Shown here piece after piece: positions 8,221 to 17,011 of a DNA stretch of 64,000 nucleotides. Source of the stretch: Geomonas silvestris (GTDB lineage Bacteria; Desulfobacterota; Desulfuromonadia; Geobacterales; Geobacteraceae). The position numbers were made by a program, and so were the translations under genes. The notes beneath the pieces were generated by a model. It did not search any database. It was not told where the DNA came from and saw only the letters and a program-made list of their open reading frames with translations. Location: NCBI RefSeq assembly GCF_014193515.1, contig NZ_BLXX01000003.1, positions 186,001-250,000 on the forward strand, read 5' to 3'. Numbering within the stretch: position 1 is the first letter of the stretch; each line of letters begins with the position of its first letter.

Positions 8221-9870
8221 CGAGAGGGCCGTGCTCGTCTTGAGGTCCGCCGTCATGCTGGTTCCGCGCGCCGAGATGTTGGTCACCGAGAAATTGCTGG
8301 CGGTGCCGTCGTAGTACGCCGAGTTCACCAGGGAACCGGGGGTGAAGGCGGCGTTGTTGCCGGAGTAGAAGGTGGTGGCGGCGCTGCCACGGCAACCGCT
8401 GGTCAGCATGTTGCACACGGCGGTGCTGGCCTGCGTCGGAACCACACCCTGGTGTGCGCCGGCATGGTACGCGTTGAGGTCGTTGGCGCCCAGAGTGCCC
8501 ACGGTCAGGTCGATGTGGGTGATCAAGAGCCCCCCGGCATATCCGCTGGTAAGTCCGGTGATGCCGGCATCCCAGCCGGTGGGGGGGCGGTTTTCCGCGA
8601 GCCAGTACTCGGTGGGGCGCTCGGGGCGTGCCAGCTTGAGGGCGGAGTCGTTGGCCGACAGTGCGCTCGCGATGGTCACCGAACCTGCGCTGGGGGCGAC
8701 CGGGGTGGTCCAGCCCAGGAACTCGCGGGACCAGGCGTCCATAGCCACCGGGGTGGAACCGACGGCCTGGTTAGGGAGCGTACCCCAGCTGCCGCCGGCC
8801 ATGACCGAGAAGTTACCCAGTCCGGCGTTGAAATTGGTGGTGTCGTAGAGGTCGGGAAGGCCGGTCATCAGGTGCCCAAGTTCGTGGACGATGACACCCA
8901 CCGGATGCTGCTGATCACTGTTGTTCAGTTCGCCGCACAGTGCCCAGCCGGTGATGGTCTTGCTCCCCATGGGGATCGAGCCGCTCCAGGCATGGGCCCA
9001 GATCTTCGGCGTCTTGGAGCTCCCCGAGTTCTCGTAGCCGGCGTAGACCAGGAACACCTCGTCGTTGGACGGATCGAAAGAGCTCAGGTCGACGGCGCTC
9101 ACCGCCTGGGCGAGAGCATGGCCGATGACGGTGGTCTCCAAGGTGTAGTTGTAGGAGTTGCCGGAGTTGGGATGGCTGTCGGGGATGGTCACCGCCACCA
9201 CGCCGGGGTGCGTTCCCCCCGTGAAGGCAGGTGCCACGGTGAGGGTGCCGAAGGAGTTGTCCTTGTAGAAGTTGGCCACGGATTTGGCGCCGGGTGTGCT
9301 GTCGAAAACCTCGCTGTACCAGGCGTCGGGGGTGGTGACCAGCGTGCGGTTGGCGAAGTTCACCAGGACGATCAGGAGCTTCTTGGTTCCCGAAACCGGC
9401 ACCGGTGTCCAGTCGCCCGCGGCGCCGTACACCACCCCGGCCGGAGTGCCCGCCCCGGTGGAGCCGTCCAGGGAGACGGAACCGGCGGGAAGCCGCTGCT
9501 GCAACTTCCGTTTCAGGTGATCCTTCTGGCGCTTCTCACCTGCGGTGTCCCGGACCGGTTTGACCCCCTTGGGTAAGAAGGAGGGCGCGAACTTGCCGGC
9601 GGGCTCAACCTTGACTCCGGAAGCCTTCAGCGACCCGTCTGGCAGCTGCTCGGCGTATTCCCAGTGTTGGGTCGTCGGGTTCTTCACCACGGTGTGCCCG
9701 CTCTCTGTCGATTCAATCCAGTTCTGGAACTCGTCGCCGTGGACCTTACCTTTGAAGGTGGAGCCGTCCGGCTGCTGGAGATCGATGCTGTCCGGCATGG
9801 CAGGCCCGGCATAGGCTATGGTTGACATAGCGAGCATCAACGTCGTGGCAAGCACAAGCAATCTGGTCAT
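6025..9870 (-). CDS. Secreted M6 family metalloprotease with eight C-terminal repeats
   Basis: This is an extracellular zinc protease of the immune-inhibitor-A type, 1281 residues. ATG 9870 is chosen because GGAGGG precedes it and it begins a clear signal peptide (MTRLLVLATTLMLAMSTIAYA). The M6 catalytic motif HELGH is at about residue 330, followed by the family's GLPDLYD. The catalytic part covers about the first 550 residues. The rest is eight repeats of about 90 residues, each ending in a variant of YAWxKDAAGNVS, like bacterial Ig-like or adhesion modules. There is no obvious sorting signal or membrane anchor at the C-terminus (KVLP). Substrate unknown. It is monocistronic, convergent with comM and preceded by a long leader. 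Confidence 0.9.
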   Translation of the reverse strand: MTRLLVLATTLMLAMSTIAYAGPAMPDSIDLQQPDGSTFKGKVHGDEFQNWIESTESGHTVVKNPTTQHWEYAEQLPDGSLKASGVKVEPAGKFAPSFLPKGVKPVRDTAGEKRQKDHLKRKLQQRLPAGSVSLDGSTGAGTPAGVVYGAAGDWTPVPVSGTKKLLIVLVNFANRTLVTTPDAWYSEVFDSTPGAKSVANFYKDNSFGTLTVAPAFTGGTHPGVVAVTIPDSHPNSGNSYNYTLETTVIGHALAQAVSAVDLSSFDPSNDEVFLVYAGYENSGSSKTPKIWAHAWSGSIPMGSKTITGWALCGELNNSDQQHPVGVIVHELGHLMTGLPDLYDTTNFNAGLGNFSVMAGGSWGTLPNQAVGSTPVAMDAWSREFLGWTTPVAPSAGSVTIASALSANDSALKLARPERPTEYWLAENRPPTGWDAGITGLTSGYAGGLLITHIDLTVGTLGANDLNAYHAGAHQGVVPTQASTAVCNMLTSGCRGSAATTFYSGNNAAFTPGSLVNSAYYDGTASNFSVTNISARGTSMTADLKTSTALSVASFAMKPNVNSLTIPVTAFSGAGDNKITGYKITTTSTAPLVSATGWLAAPPTAVVATGATSGSYTFYAWVKDALNNVSSPASATVAIDLAKPVVGTFTVPAQYGSLTVPVTIAASDNSSVITGYLVTESATVPAAGASTWLASAPTSYTVSTAGAKTLYAWAKDAAGNVSVAKSAPCVVDLTKPVVSAFTLPTTVVKSLTVTIPTFTATDNVKVAGYQVTESASAPSPSTGWSSTAPKTYSFASNTADGVKTLYAWAVDTVGNVSLAKSAAVAIDTTAPAISAFTVPALSASATVRISSFTASDNGTITGYAITATNTAPTVWSATKPVSFIVTGAGSKTLYAWVKDAAGNVSASASATVNVDLTKPVVGTFTVPAQYGSLSVPVTVAASDDNSGVAGYLITETGTVPTASAAWLSSAPTSYTVSAAGAKTLYAWAKDAAGNVSVLKSAPCIVDLTKPAVSVFALPSTPVKSLTVPITTFTATDNVKVVGFQVTASSTAPSASTGWSATAPKSYTFASNTADGAKTLYAWALDSSGNVSLAKSAAVTIDTTAASISAFTVPAISASLTIPISSFTASDNVSIAGYAVTTSNTAPTTWSATKPVSVLVSGSGSKTLYAWVKDTAGNVSASTSATVNVDTTKPVVASFSAPAQSATRTVAVTFAGTDDNSGVKAYLITENSTAPTAAASGWSTTVPTSFTLSTTGTKAMYAWVKDAAGNVSVSKSVLVKVLP

Positions 9871-10222
9871 AACTGTTCCCTCCGGGACAAAAGTGTCTAG
9901 CCTGTGCGAGCTTAAACCGTGCCAGCGGGCCACCTAAGAGAAGTGACTAAAAAACAGGTGGATAAAGAGGGGGGCTGCCCGCCGGAGCTGCTTCGGGCAG
10001 TTCAAATTTTGCATGCTGTAAAAGTTTCGAACAGCAACGGGATAGGAAAAGGGGCGCTGTGCTCTCGATAAGGGTGTTCTGGCCGCACAACCGTCGACTG
10101 CGCGGAGAGGCGTCTCGTGACCATCCGGGGTTTCGCTGGCTGGTGCCTTTTGCCGGTACACAAAAGGCCGTGACGGGATCAGTTTCCCGCACGGCCTTTG
10201 GGCATCTTCGTGGTGAATTTTT
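9871..10222. other. Intergenic region upstream of the metalloprotease gene
   Basis: The 352 bases hold the alcohol dehydrogenase terminator (10163-10199) and then about 290 bases that must contain the protease promoter and leader on the minus strand. The stretch 10050-10160 is GC-rich with several short self-complementary parts and could fold, but I could not match it to a known riboswitch. Minus-strand open frames here look like chance frames. Confidence 0.5.
10163..10199 (-). terminator. Terminator after the alcohol dehydrogenase gene
   Basis: Long GC-rich arms (aaaggccgtgacggg and cccgcacggccttt) form a near-perfect hairpin. Read on the minus strand it ends in TTTTG. It lies 24 bases past the dehydrogenase stop codon. 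Confidence 0.8.
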
Positions 10223-11212
10223 TTACGGGGAAACGACCAGCACGCCGGCCCCTTTGACCCGTCCGGCCTTGAGGTCGGCCAGAGCTTCATTGGCGGCTTC
10301 CAGCGGGTAGAGCTGCACTTCGGTGCGGACCGGCACGCGGGGGGCGATCTCCAGGAACTCCTCGCCGTCCCTGCGGGTAAGGTTCGCGACGGAGCGCAGC
10401 ACGCGCTCGCCCCAGAGGAGGCGGTACGGGAAACTCGGGATGTCGCTCATGTGGATCCCCGCGCAGACCACCGTCCCCCCCTTACGTACCGCTTCAAGCG
10501 AGGCGGGAACAAGCTCTCCCGCCGGGGCGAAGATGATGGCGGCGTCCAGGGCGTCGGGCGGGAGCTGATCCGCGGCGCCGACCCAGACGGCGCCCAGCTG
10601 GCGGGCGAACTGTTGTCCTTCGTGGTCACCCGCACGGGTGAAGGCATAGACTTCGCACCCCTGCCAGCGCGCCACCTGGATGATGATGTGGGCCGCGGCG
10701 CCGAAGCCGTAGATCCCGAGCCGGCGGGCATCACCGGTCATGCGCAGCGAGCGGTAACCGATCAGGCCGGCGCAGAGCAGCGGCGCCGCCTGCAGATCTC
10801 CGAAGCCTTCGGGAAGGGCGAAGCAAAAACGCTGGTCGGCGACGGCGTACTCGGCGTAGCCGCCGTCCAGGTGGTAGCCGGTGAAGCGCGCCCTATCGCA
10901 GAGATTCTCTCTTCCTTCGTTGCAGTCCGGGCAGCAGCCGCAGGTGGAGCCGAGCCACGGCACGCCGACCCGGTCTCCCGGTTTGAACTGCGTGACGCCG
11001 CTCCCCGAGGTCACCACCCGCCCAACGATCTGGTGTCCCGGCACCAGCGGCAGCTTGGGTTCAGTCAGCTCTCCGTCCAGGATGTGCAGATCGGTGCGGC
11101 AGATGGCGCAGGCGGCCACCTTGATAAGCAGCTGCCCCGGGCCGGGTGCAGGTATCGGCAGGTCCCTCAACTGCAGGGGAGTGCCCGGTTTCAGAAGTAC
11201 CATCGCTCTCAT
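10223..11212 (-). CDS. Zinc-dependent alcohol dehydrogenase
   Basis: This is a medium-chain NAD(P)-dependent alcohol dehydrogenase that interconverts alcohols and aldehydes, 329 residues. It shows the catalytic zinc region CAICRTDLHI, the GHQIVGRV motif, the structural zinc cluster CGCCPDCNEGRENLC and the Rossmann nucleotide-binding segment (LGIYGFGAAAHI). ATG 11212 (MRAMVLLKPG) is preferred because GGAG lies 8 bases upstream and family members start this way; the frame is open 15 bases further. It is a single gene and its substrate cannot be told from sequence. Confidence 0.88.
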   Translation of the reverse strand: MRAMVLLKPGTPLQLRDLPIPAPGPGQLLIKVAACAICRTDLHILDGELTEPKLPLVPGHQIVGRVVTSGSGVTQFKPGDRVGVPWLGSTCGCCPDCNEGRENLCDRARFTGYHLDGGYAEYAVADQRFCFALPEGFGDLQAAPLLCAGLIGYRSLRMTGDARRLGIYGFGAAAHIIIQVARWQGCEVYAFTRAGDHEGQQFARQLGAVWVGAADQLPPDALDAAIIFAPAGELVPASLEAVRKGGTVVCAGIHMSDIPSFPYRLLWGERVLRSVANLTRRDGEEFLEIAPRVPVRTEVQLYPLEAANEALADLKAGRVKGAGVLVVSP

Positions 11213-11446
11213 CAGTGCCATCTCCACTGAATGTAGAATGTTCCACTAAGTTCATGTCTGTCGGCCAAGCCTAATACTACACACACTTCAGTCATTATCC
11301 AAGTGCGAGCAGGCCGTCTCCCGTTGGCAGAAGATGAGCTGCAGTGGAGTCTTGCGCCTTAGCTCAAAGCTGTGCCAGCAAATTCTGGAAGAGATTCAGT
11401 GCACCCCGAAAGGGGAAGGCTGATCAGCACTCTAACGCCTGGGTTC

Positions 11447-12160
11447 TCAGCGGGATACGGCAGAGACGAGGTGGGCGAGCAGCGGGGCGCTGAGGACGTT
11501 GAGCAGGCCGACCAGGACCATGACCAGGCCGGCGATGGCACCTACCTCGCTGTCGATCTGATGCGCCTTTGCTGTGCCGGCACCGTGGGCCCCCATGCCG
11601 AGCAGCGCCCCACGGGCCAGCGCCGAACGAAAGGGGAGGCAGCTCAGCAGGAGTTCGCCGATGGTTGCACCGAGAACGCCGGTGATGACCACGAAGACGG
11701 AGGTGAGCGCCGGAACGCCGCCGATATCGCCGGAAACCACCATGGCAAACGGAGTGCTCATGGAGCGCGGCAAGAGGCTCAGGCACACGGTGGCGTCGAG
11801 GCCGAAGAGCTCGGAAAGGAACCAGGAAGAGATGACGGCAGTGCAACTGCCCGCGACGACCCCCACCAACAGGAGCATCCAGTGCCGGCGAATCAGCGCG
11901 CGCTGCTCGTAAATCGGGATCGCGAAGGCGACGGTAGCAGGACCAAGCAGCATCATGAGCCAGTGCGTCCCGCGGATATACTCGGCATACCGGACGTGGC
12001 CGATCAGGGCGGCCGCGATAAGGAGAACCGGGGTGAAGACGAGCGGCGAGGTGAAAAGGCTCGGGCGGCGCGCGTTCAGGTATTTTCCCAGGGCGTAGAG
12101 GGCCACGGTCAAAAAAGACCAGAAAACCGCGTGAACAAGCAGCTGCTCATCACACCACAT
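11447..12160 (-). CDS. lrgB: LrgB/CidB family membrane protein
   Basis: This is the partner of the holin-like LrgA/CidA protein, 237 residues with several hydrophobic segments. The conserved family stretch (SLLPRSMSTPFAMVVSGDIGG) and the later GMGAHGAGTAKA motif are visible. Start ATG 12160 follows a GGGGAG site and overlaps the lrgA end by 11 bases, so the two are co-translated. In other bacteria the pair affects autolysis and export of small organic acids such as pyruvate. Confidence 0.85.
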   Translation of the reverse strand: MWCDEQLLVHAVFWSFLTVALYALGKYLNARRPSLFTSPLVFTPVLLIAAALIGHVRYAEYIRGTHWLMMLLGPATVAFAIPIYEQRALIRRHWMLLLVGVVAGSCTAVISSWFLSELFGLDATVCLSLLPRSMSTPFAMVVSGDIGGVPALTSVFVVITGVLGATIGELLLSCLPFRSALARGALLGMGAHGAGTAKAHQIDSEVGAIAGLVMVLVGLLNVLSAPLLAHLVSAVSR

Positions 12161-12563
12161 CGCAGTTCTCCCCACGGTTCACCCACCGATAGCACAGATC
12201 GATGGCCGCACCCGTCACCACCATGATGGCGATCGTCCCGAAGAGGATCACCGCCAGGATCTTCAATCCCAGCATGCCGAGCAGTTCGGGATGATCGAGC
12301 ACCGCGAGGACCGCAGGGATGAAGAAAAGGAGCATCTCGGCCAGAAACCACTGGGCCCCGCGGCGAACCGTCAGGATGTTCAGTCGCCGGGTGATCAGCA
12401 GCAACAGCACGATGAACAGGCCGAGCACCGAGCCCGGGATCATCAGGTGAGTGGTGCGCGCGATTCCTTCGCCTGCCGCCCAGAACAGCAGGATCAGCAC
12501 AATTTGGAAGAAGCGGCTGGAGCGCAAGGGTCTCCAGAGCGAGGTGCGTAGATAACTGGTCAT
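12150..12563 (-). CDS. lrgA: CidA/LrgA family holin-like protein
   Basis: This is a small inner-membrane protein (137 residues) with four predicted hydrophobic helices and the conserved IPGSVLGLFIVLLLL segment. ATG 12563 is chosen for the GGGAGAG site just upstream. It is first gene of an lrgAB-like pair, divergent from a LysR regulator; that layout resembles cidR-cidAB of Gram-positives, so the regulator probably controls the pair. Confidence 0.85.
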   Translation of the reverse strand: MTSYLRTSLWRPLRSSRFFQIVLILLFWAAGEGIARTTHLMIPGSVLGLFIVLLLLITRRLNILTVRRGAQWFLAEMLLFFIPAVLAVLDHPELLGMLGLKILAVILFGTIAIMVVTGAAIDLCYRWVNRGENCDVV

Positions 12564-12662
12564 CTGTCTCTCCCGTGTTTCCGATGTTTGAATCATAGGT
12601 TGTTCTGTGGTATTCGTAAAATGAAGATTTCGACTCGAACCGATTCTGATCAGGAATAGTAT

Positions 12663-13535
12663 ATGGAGATGCGGACCTTACGGACCTTCGTCGAGGTGGT
12701 GCGGCAGGGTGGATTTTCCCGTGCGGCCAAGACGGTCTTTGTCACCCAGTCCACGGTGAGCAAGGCGGTCAAGCAGCTGGAAGACGAGCTGGGGCTGCAG
12801 CTATTGGACCGGATCGGCGCGAACGTGAAGCTCACCGCCGCCGGAGAGATCGTCTACCGCCGTGCACTCGCGATTCTGGCCCAGGGGGACGACCTGAAAG
12901 CGGAGCTCGAGGAGCTGCGCGGGCTTAAGGGGGGCGTACTGCGCCTTGGGGTGCCGCTCATCGGCAGCAACACGCTCTTTGCCCACCGCTTCGCCGCCTA
13001 TCGAAACCGCTACCCCGGGATCGAGCTGCAGCTCATGGAACACGGCAGCAAGCGGCTCGAGGAGTTGGTGCTGGCAGGGGAGCTGGACCTGGCGGCGACG
13101 CTGTTGCCGGTCGGTGAGGAGTTCGAGTGGCAGGAGGTCTGGCGCGAGCCGATCGACGTGCTGCTTCCGGCGGAGCACCCGCTGGCCGCCTCAGAGAAAC
13201 TCTCGTTCCGGCAGCTTAAGGACCTCCCCTTCATCCTCTACGGTCCGGGCTTCGCGCTGAACCAGATGATCCTCGATGCCTGCCGGGAGAGCGGCTTCAC
13301 GCCGAAGGTCTCGGCGCAGTCGAGCCAGGTTGATTTCGTGATCGAGCTGGTCGCCACGCGGTTAGGGGTGGCGCTATTGCCGCGCATGATCGCCGAGCAG
13401 CGGCCGCATCCCCTGACCCGGCGGGTTCCGGTCGAGCAGCCGGCGCTCTTTTGGCACCTGGCGCTCATCTGGCGGCGCGGCGGCTACCTCTCCCCTGCGG
13501 CTCAAGCCTGGCTTGCCTTGGCTGCGGAAACCTGA
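12663..13535 (+). CDS. LysR family transcriptional regulator (CidR-like position)
   Basis: A 290-residue regulator has an N-terminal winged helix-turn-helix (TFVEVVRQGGFSRAAKTVF, then TQSTVSKAVKQLEDELGLQL) and a C-terminal periplasmic-binding-like effector domain. It is divergent from lrgAB with 99 bases between the starts, the usual position for a LysR protein acting on its neighbour. The effector is unknown. Confidence 0.88.
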   Translation: MEMRTLRTFVEVVRQGGFSRAAKTVFVTQSTVSKAVKQLEDELGLQLLDRIGANVKLTAAGEIVYRRALAILAQGDDLKAELEELRGLKGGVLRLGVPLIGSNTLFAHRFAAYRNRYPGIELQLMEHGSKRLEELVLAGELDLAATLLPVGEEFEWQEVWREPIDVLLPAEHPLAASEKLSFRQLKDLPFILYGPGFALNQMILDACRESGFTPKVSAQSSQVDFVIELVATRLGVALLPRMIAEQRPHPLTRRVPVEQPALFWHLALIWRRGGYLSPAAQAWLALAAET

Positions 13536-13553
13536 GCAACGGCCGAAAATGCA

Positions 13554-13583
13554 GGGGACTGGGCTCCGTGGGTGCCTGTCCCC
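13554..13583. repeat. REP-like palindrome, copy A
   Basis: The imperfect palindrome ggggactgggctcc...ggtgcctgtcccc lies in the gap between the LysR gene and the DUF3124 gene. It is the inverse orientation of the copies at 14258-14290 and 62632-62661. Confidence 0.75.
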
Positions 13584-13620
13584 TTGGAATTCGAACAAGA
13601 CCATAAAAGGAGGCTCAACA

Positions 13621-14106
13621 ATGAAACAGAAACTCCCGGTGCTGCTGGCTCTTATTCTGTTGTTTGCAGTTTCGTTCACCGTTACCGCCACTCCGGCCGC
13701 CGCGGCGCCGGAATACCGGCTCTCCAAAGGGCAGACTGTGTACGTGCCGGTCTACTCCAACGTCTTCAGCGGTCCCAGAAAGCGCCCGTTCCAACTGGCC
13801 GCTACCTTGAGCGTGCGGAACACCGACCCTGCTGGCTCGCTTAAGATAACCGCCATCGACTACTACGACACCAACGGAAAGCTGGTGCGCCGCTACCGCA
13901 CCGGTGCGCTTTCTTTGGGCCCCCTGGCCTCGGCGGATTTTCACATCGACGAGAAGGACGTAGCTGGCGGCTTCGGTGCCAACTTTATCGTGAGGTGGGA
14001 AGCGGACCGCGCCATAAACGCCCCGATCATCGAGTGCGTCATGATCGGAACCGCGTCGGGGCAGGGGATCTCGTTTGTGAGTCCGGGGCAGGAGATCAAG
14101 GAGTAG
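13621..14106 (+). CDS. DUF3124 family exported protein
   Basis: The 161-residue protein has an N-terminal signal peptide (MKQKLPVLLALILLFAVSFT...AAAA) and a beta-rich mature part containing YVPVYSNVF and the ATLSVRNTD stretch typical of DUF3124. ATG 13621 follows AAAAGGAGG. It should be periplasmic or exported; the function of the family is not known. It lies between REP-like elements. Confidence 0.8.
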   Translation: MKQKLPVLLALILLFAVSFTVTATPAAAAPEYRLSKGQTVYVPVYSNVFSGPRKRPFQLAATLSVRNTDPAGSLKITAIDYYDTNGKLVRRYRTGALSLGPLASADFHIDEKDVAGGFGANFIVRWEADRAINAPIIECVMIGTASGQGISFVSPGQEIKE

Positions 14107-14147
14107 CGAGCAGAGGGAAGGGGATGATGGCAGCAGGGGAAGATCGA

Positions 14148-14290
14148 GGGGGACAGGCACCAATTAATAATGGCCTGTCAAATGTTGGCCGCTTGACAGG
14201 TCGGATCTCCACAAAGAGCAGATGTTGTACAACGAGTGGATGAGCGGTTGTCAAAAAGGGGGACTGGCACTTTGCGGAGCCAGTCCCCCT
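14148..14290. repeat. REP-like repeats, copies B (half) and C (full)
   Basis: A half copy (gggggacaggcacc at 14148-14161) and a full palindrome (gggggactggcac...gccagtccccct at 14258-14290) lie in the 252-base gap between the DUF3124 gene and lon. On the minus strand copy C is followed by five T, so it can serve as the lon terminator. The rest of the gap shows nothing else. Confidence 0.7.
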
Positions 14291-14358
14291 CGACGTTTTC
14301 AGGTACCTGAGATGCGTTTCTCTTCTCGTCAGGCCGCTTTCGGTTTTTCCTTCACCTT

Positions 14359-16767
14359 CTACACCGGCTCGCCAAAGGCCACCTTGTACACGTCCTTGTA
14401 CTCGCTGGCGAAATGCACCTCGATTCCTTCCTGCAGGTAATCCGGCAACTCGGCGAAGTCCTTGCGGTTGGCCTCGGGGAAGATGAGCACCGTAAGTCCG
14501 GCGCGGCGGGCGGCGATGGTCTTCTCCTTGACCCCGCCGATCGGGAGCACCCGCCCGGTAAGCGTCAGCTCTCCGGTCATGCCGAGCTTCGCGCGCACCG
14601 GCTTCCCGCGCATCATGGAGATGAGCGCGGTAGCCATGGTGACGCCGGCGGAGGGGCCGTCCTTCGGGGTCGCGCCGGCCGGCACGTGCAGGTGCACGAA
14701 GTGGGTGTCGAAGAAATCTTCGGCCACACCGTACTCCTTCAGGTGCGCCATGACGTACGAGTAGGCGATCTCGGAGCTCTCCACCATGACGTTGCCGAGT
14801 TGCCCGGTCTGGCGGAACCCTTTCCCCTTGCTGGGCATGGCCGCCGCCTCGATGGGTAAGGTCGCTCCCCCCATGCTGGTCCAGGCAAGCCCGGTCACCA
14901 CACCGGCCACGTTCTCGAAAACCTCCTCGGTCACGAACACCGGCTGCCCCAGGTAGTCGACCAGGTCCTTCTTGCTGATCACGACGGGCTCGATGCGCCC
15001 GGAGGCGAACTCGAGCGCCGCCTTGCGCATCAGCTTCTTGATCCGGTTCTCCAGGTTCCTGACGCCAGCCTCGCGCGCCCAACCGTCGATGAGCGCGGCG
15101 AGCGCCTCTTTCTTGATGGTCACCTGCCCCGACTTCAAGCCCGCGTTCTTGAGCGCCTTGGGGATCAGGTAGCGCTTGGCGATCTCCATCTTCTCCTCGA
15201 GCACGTACCCCGAGAGCCGGATGATCTCCATACGATCCAGAAGCGGCGCCGGGATGGTGTCCAGCTGGTTCGCCGTTGCGATGAAGAGCACGTTGGAGAG
15301 GTCGAAGGGGACGTCCAGGTAGTGATCCCGGAAGGTCGCGTTCTGTTCGGGGTCGAGCACCTCGAGAAGCGCCGAGGCGGGATCGCCTTGGAATGAGGCG
15401 CCGACCTTGTCGATCTCGTCCAGCATGAGCACCGGGTTCGCGGTCGCGGCGCTCTTCATGGCCTGGATGAACTTGCCGGGCATGGCACCGATGTAGGTGC
15501 GCCGGTGCCCCTTGATTTCGGCCTCGTCGCGCATACCGCCCAGCGAGAAGCGGTAGAAGCTCCGCCCCAAGGCGTCGGCGATGCTCCGCCCGATCGAGGT
15601 CTTACCGACACCCGGCGGCCCCACCAAACAGAGGATGGATCCCGAAATGTTCCCCTTCAGCTTGCCAACAGCGATGAACTCGGTGATGCGGTCCTTCACG
15701 TCGCTAAGCCCGTGGTGGTCGCGGTCCAGGATGCGCCGCGCCTTGTCCAGGTTATAGGAATCCTTGCTGAAGCTCCCCCAGGGGAGCACCGTGAGCCAGT
15801 CCAGGTAGTTGCGGGTCACGTGGTACTCGGGGGAGGAGGGCTCCAAAAGCCGGAACTTCTCGATTTCCTCCGTGACCGTGCGCTGCGCCTCGGGGTTCAA
15901 GGTGAGCTTTTTCAGGCGCTCCTCGAACTTCTCGATCTCCGAGGTCTTTCCTTCCTTTTCCAGCCCCAGCTCTTTCTTGATCGCCTTTAACTGCTCGCGC
16001 AGGAAGAACTCGCGCTGCTGCTCGCTGATCTTCTCCTCGATCTGCTTGGTGATCTTGGTCTGCAGCCGGGAGACCTCGAGCTCCTTCTTCAAAAGCACCA
16101 GCACGATGTCGATCCGCTTGCGCACGTCCAGCGCCTCGAGCACCTGCTGCAGCTCCTGCCCGTCGGCCGAAGTGAGGTTCGCCGCAAAATCGGCCAGGCG
16201 CCCGGGATCGTCCAGGCTGGAGCGGCTTAAAAAGAGCTTGATCTCCTCGGTGTAGAGCGGGTTGATCTGCACCAGCTCCTTGATGGTGGAGAGGACCGCC
16301 ATCGAGTAGGCCTTCAGCTCCTCGTTCACCGAGAGCTCGGGCGCGTATTCGTAGCTGACCCGCGCGAAGTAGGCCCCGGAAATATCGGTCAACTCATCGA
16401 TGGAGAAACGCTCCAGCGTGTTGACCAGGAAGTGGATATTCTCCTCGTCCTGGTGGATCACCTTGACCACTTTCCCCACCACCCCTACGCGGTGCATGTT
16501 CTCCAAACCATCGGGTCGGGCGGGATCGCGCACCAGCACGAGACCCAGGGCGTGGGCGGGGTTGTCGAGGGCGCGCTGCACCGCCGCTTTCTGATGCGGA
16601 TCGCTGACCGCCATCGGGAAGAGGAGGTTCGGAAAGGCCGGGCGCGGCTTGATCGGGATGATGGGAAGACTCGGCGGCAGCACCTCGGAGGCGAGCACCA
16701 GCCCTCCGGATTCGTCACTCTCAGGCTTGCCGTTGTATTCGACATCTATGGTGGGCTGTTCACTCAT
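14359..16767 (-). CDS. lon: ATP-dependent protease Lon
   Basis: Lon is the cytoplasmic AAA+ serine protease that degrades misfolded and regulatory proteins. It has 802 residues, close to the 784 of E. coli. ATG 16767 ([13 protein letters not shown]) is preceded by GGGAG. The N-terminal substrate domain is followed by Walker [10 protein letters not shown], Walker B ([12 protein letters not shown]) and the protease domain with catalytic Ser in [10 protein letters not shown] and catalytic Lys in [10 protein letters not shown]. It is a stand-alone gene with its own promoter. Confidence 0.96.
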   Translation of the reverse strand: MSEQPTIDVEYNGKPESDESGGLVLASEVLPPSLPIIPIKPRPAFPNLLFPMAVSDPHQKAAVQRALDNPAHALGLVLVRDPARPDGLENMHRVGVVGKVVKVIHQDEENIHFLVNTLERFSIDELTDISGAYFARVSYEYAPELSVNEELKAYSMAVLSTIKELVQINPLYTEEIKLFLSRSSLDDPGRLADFAANLTSADGQELQQVLEALDVRKRIDIVLVLLKKELEVSRLQTKITKQIEEKISEQQREFFLREQLKAIKKELGLEKEGKTSEIEKFEERLKKLTLNPEAQRTVTEEIEKFRLLEPSSPEYHVTRNYLDWLTVLPWGSFSKDSYNLDKARRILDRDHHGLSDVKDRITEFIAVGKLKGNISGSILCLVGPPGVGKTSIGRSIADALGRSFYRFSLGGMRDEAEIKGHRRTYIGAMPGKFIQAMKSAATANPVLMLDEIDKVGASFQGDPASALLEVLDPEQNATFRDHYLDVPFDLSNVLFIATANQLDTIPAPLLDRMEIIRLSGYVLEEKMEIAKRYLIPKALKNAGLKSGQVTIKKEALAALIDGWAREAGVRNLENRIKKLMRKAALEFASGRIEPVVISKKDLVDYLGQPVFVTEEVFENVAGVVTGLAWTSMGGATLPIEAAAMPSKGKGFRQTGQLGNVMVESSEIAYSYVMAHLKEYGVAEDFFDTHFVHLHVPAGATPKDGPSAGVTMATALISMMRGKPVRAKLGMTGELTLTGRVLPIGGVKEKTIAARRAGLTVLIFPEANRKDFAELPDYLQEGIEVHFASEYKDVYKVAFGEPV

Positions 16768-16795
16768 GGTAAGGCTCCCGTAGTTGTTTTTATGA

Positions 16796-16824
16796 AACCT
16801 AAGCATCCACCCCCTTGTTGTCAA
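16796..16824 (-). promoter_or_regulatory. Sigma-70-type promoter for lon
   Basis: On the minus strand TTGACA is followed after 17 bases by TAGGTT, about 30 bases before the lon start codon. No heat-shock element was identified with confidence. Confidence 0.6.
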
Positions 16825-17011
16825 CCTGCCCGATCCTTAACCTGCTGCTCCCGCGGAACCCCTCGGCATTATTGTGGAAAACTGGCGCGAGAGGCGCACG
16901 GACTGCGGCTTGGCAGGGTCCCGAGACTACTTAAAGCTTCTTTACAACTCTTAACAGTCGCACGCAGGAGGTTGGGCTATACTCGCCGAAAAAATCAGTT
17001 GGGAGATTGCC

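Noticed and set aside
10050-10160. GEMM-type cyclic-dinucleotide riboswitch before the protease
   Set aside because: A GCGAAA tetraloop-like piece is present, but the conserved GGCAAACC and ACGCAAAGCC blocks are missing or wrong.
9934-10290. Minus-strand frame of 118 codons in the protease leader
   Set aside because: It crosses the dehydrogenase terminator and gene end, has no family resemblance and no good ribosome site.
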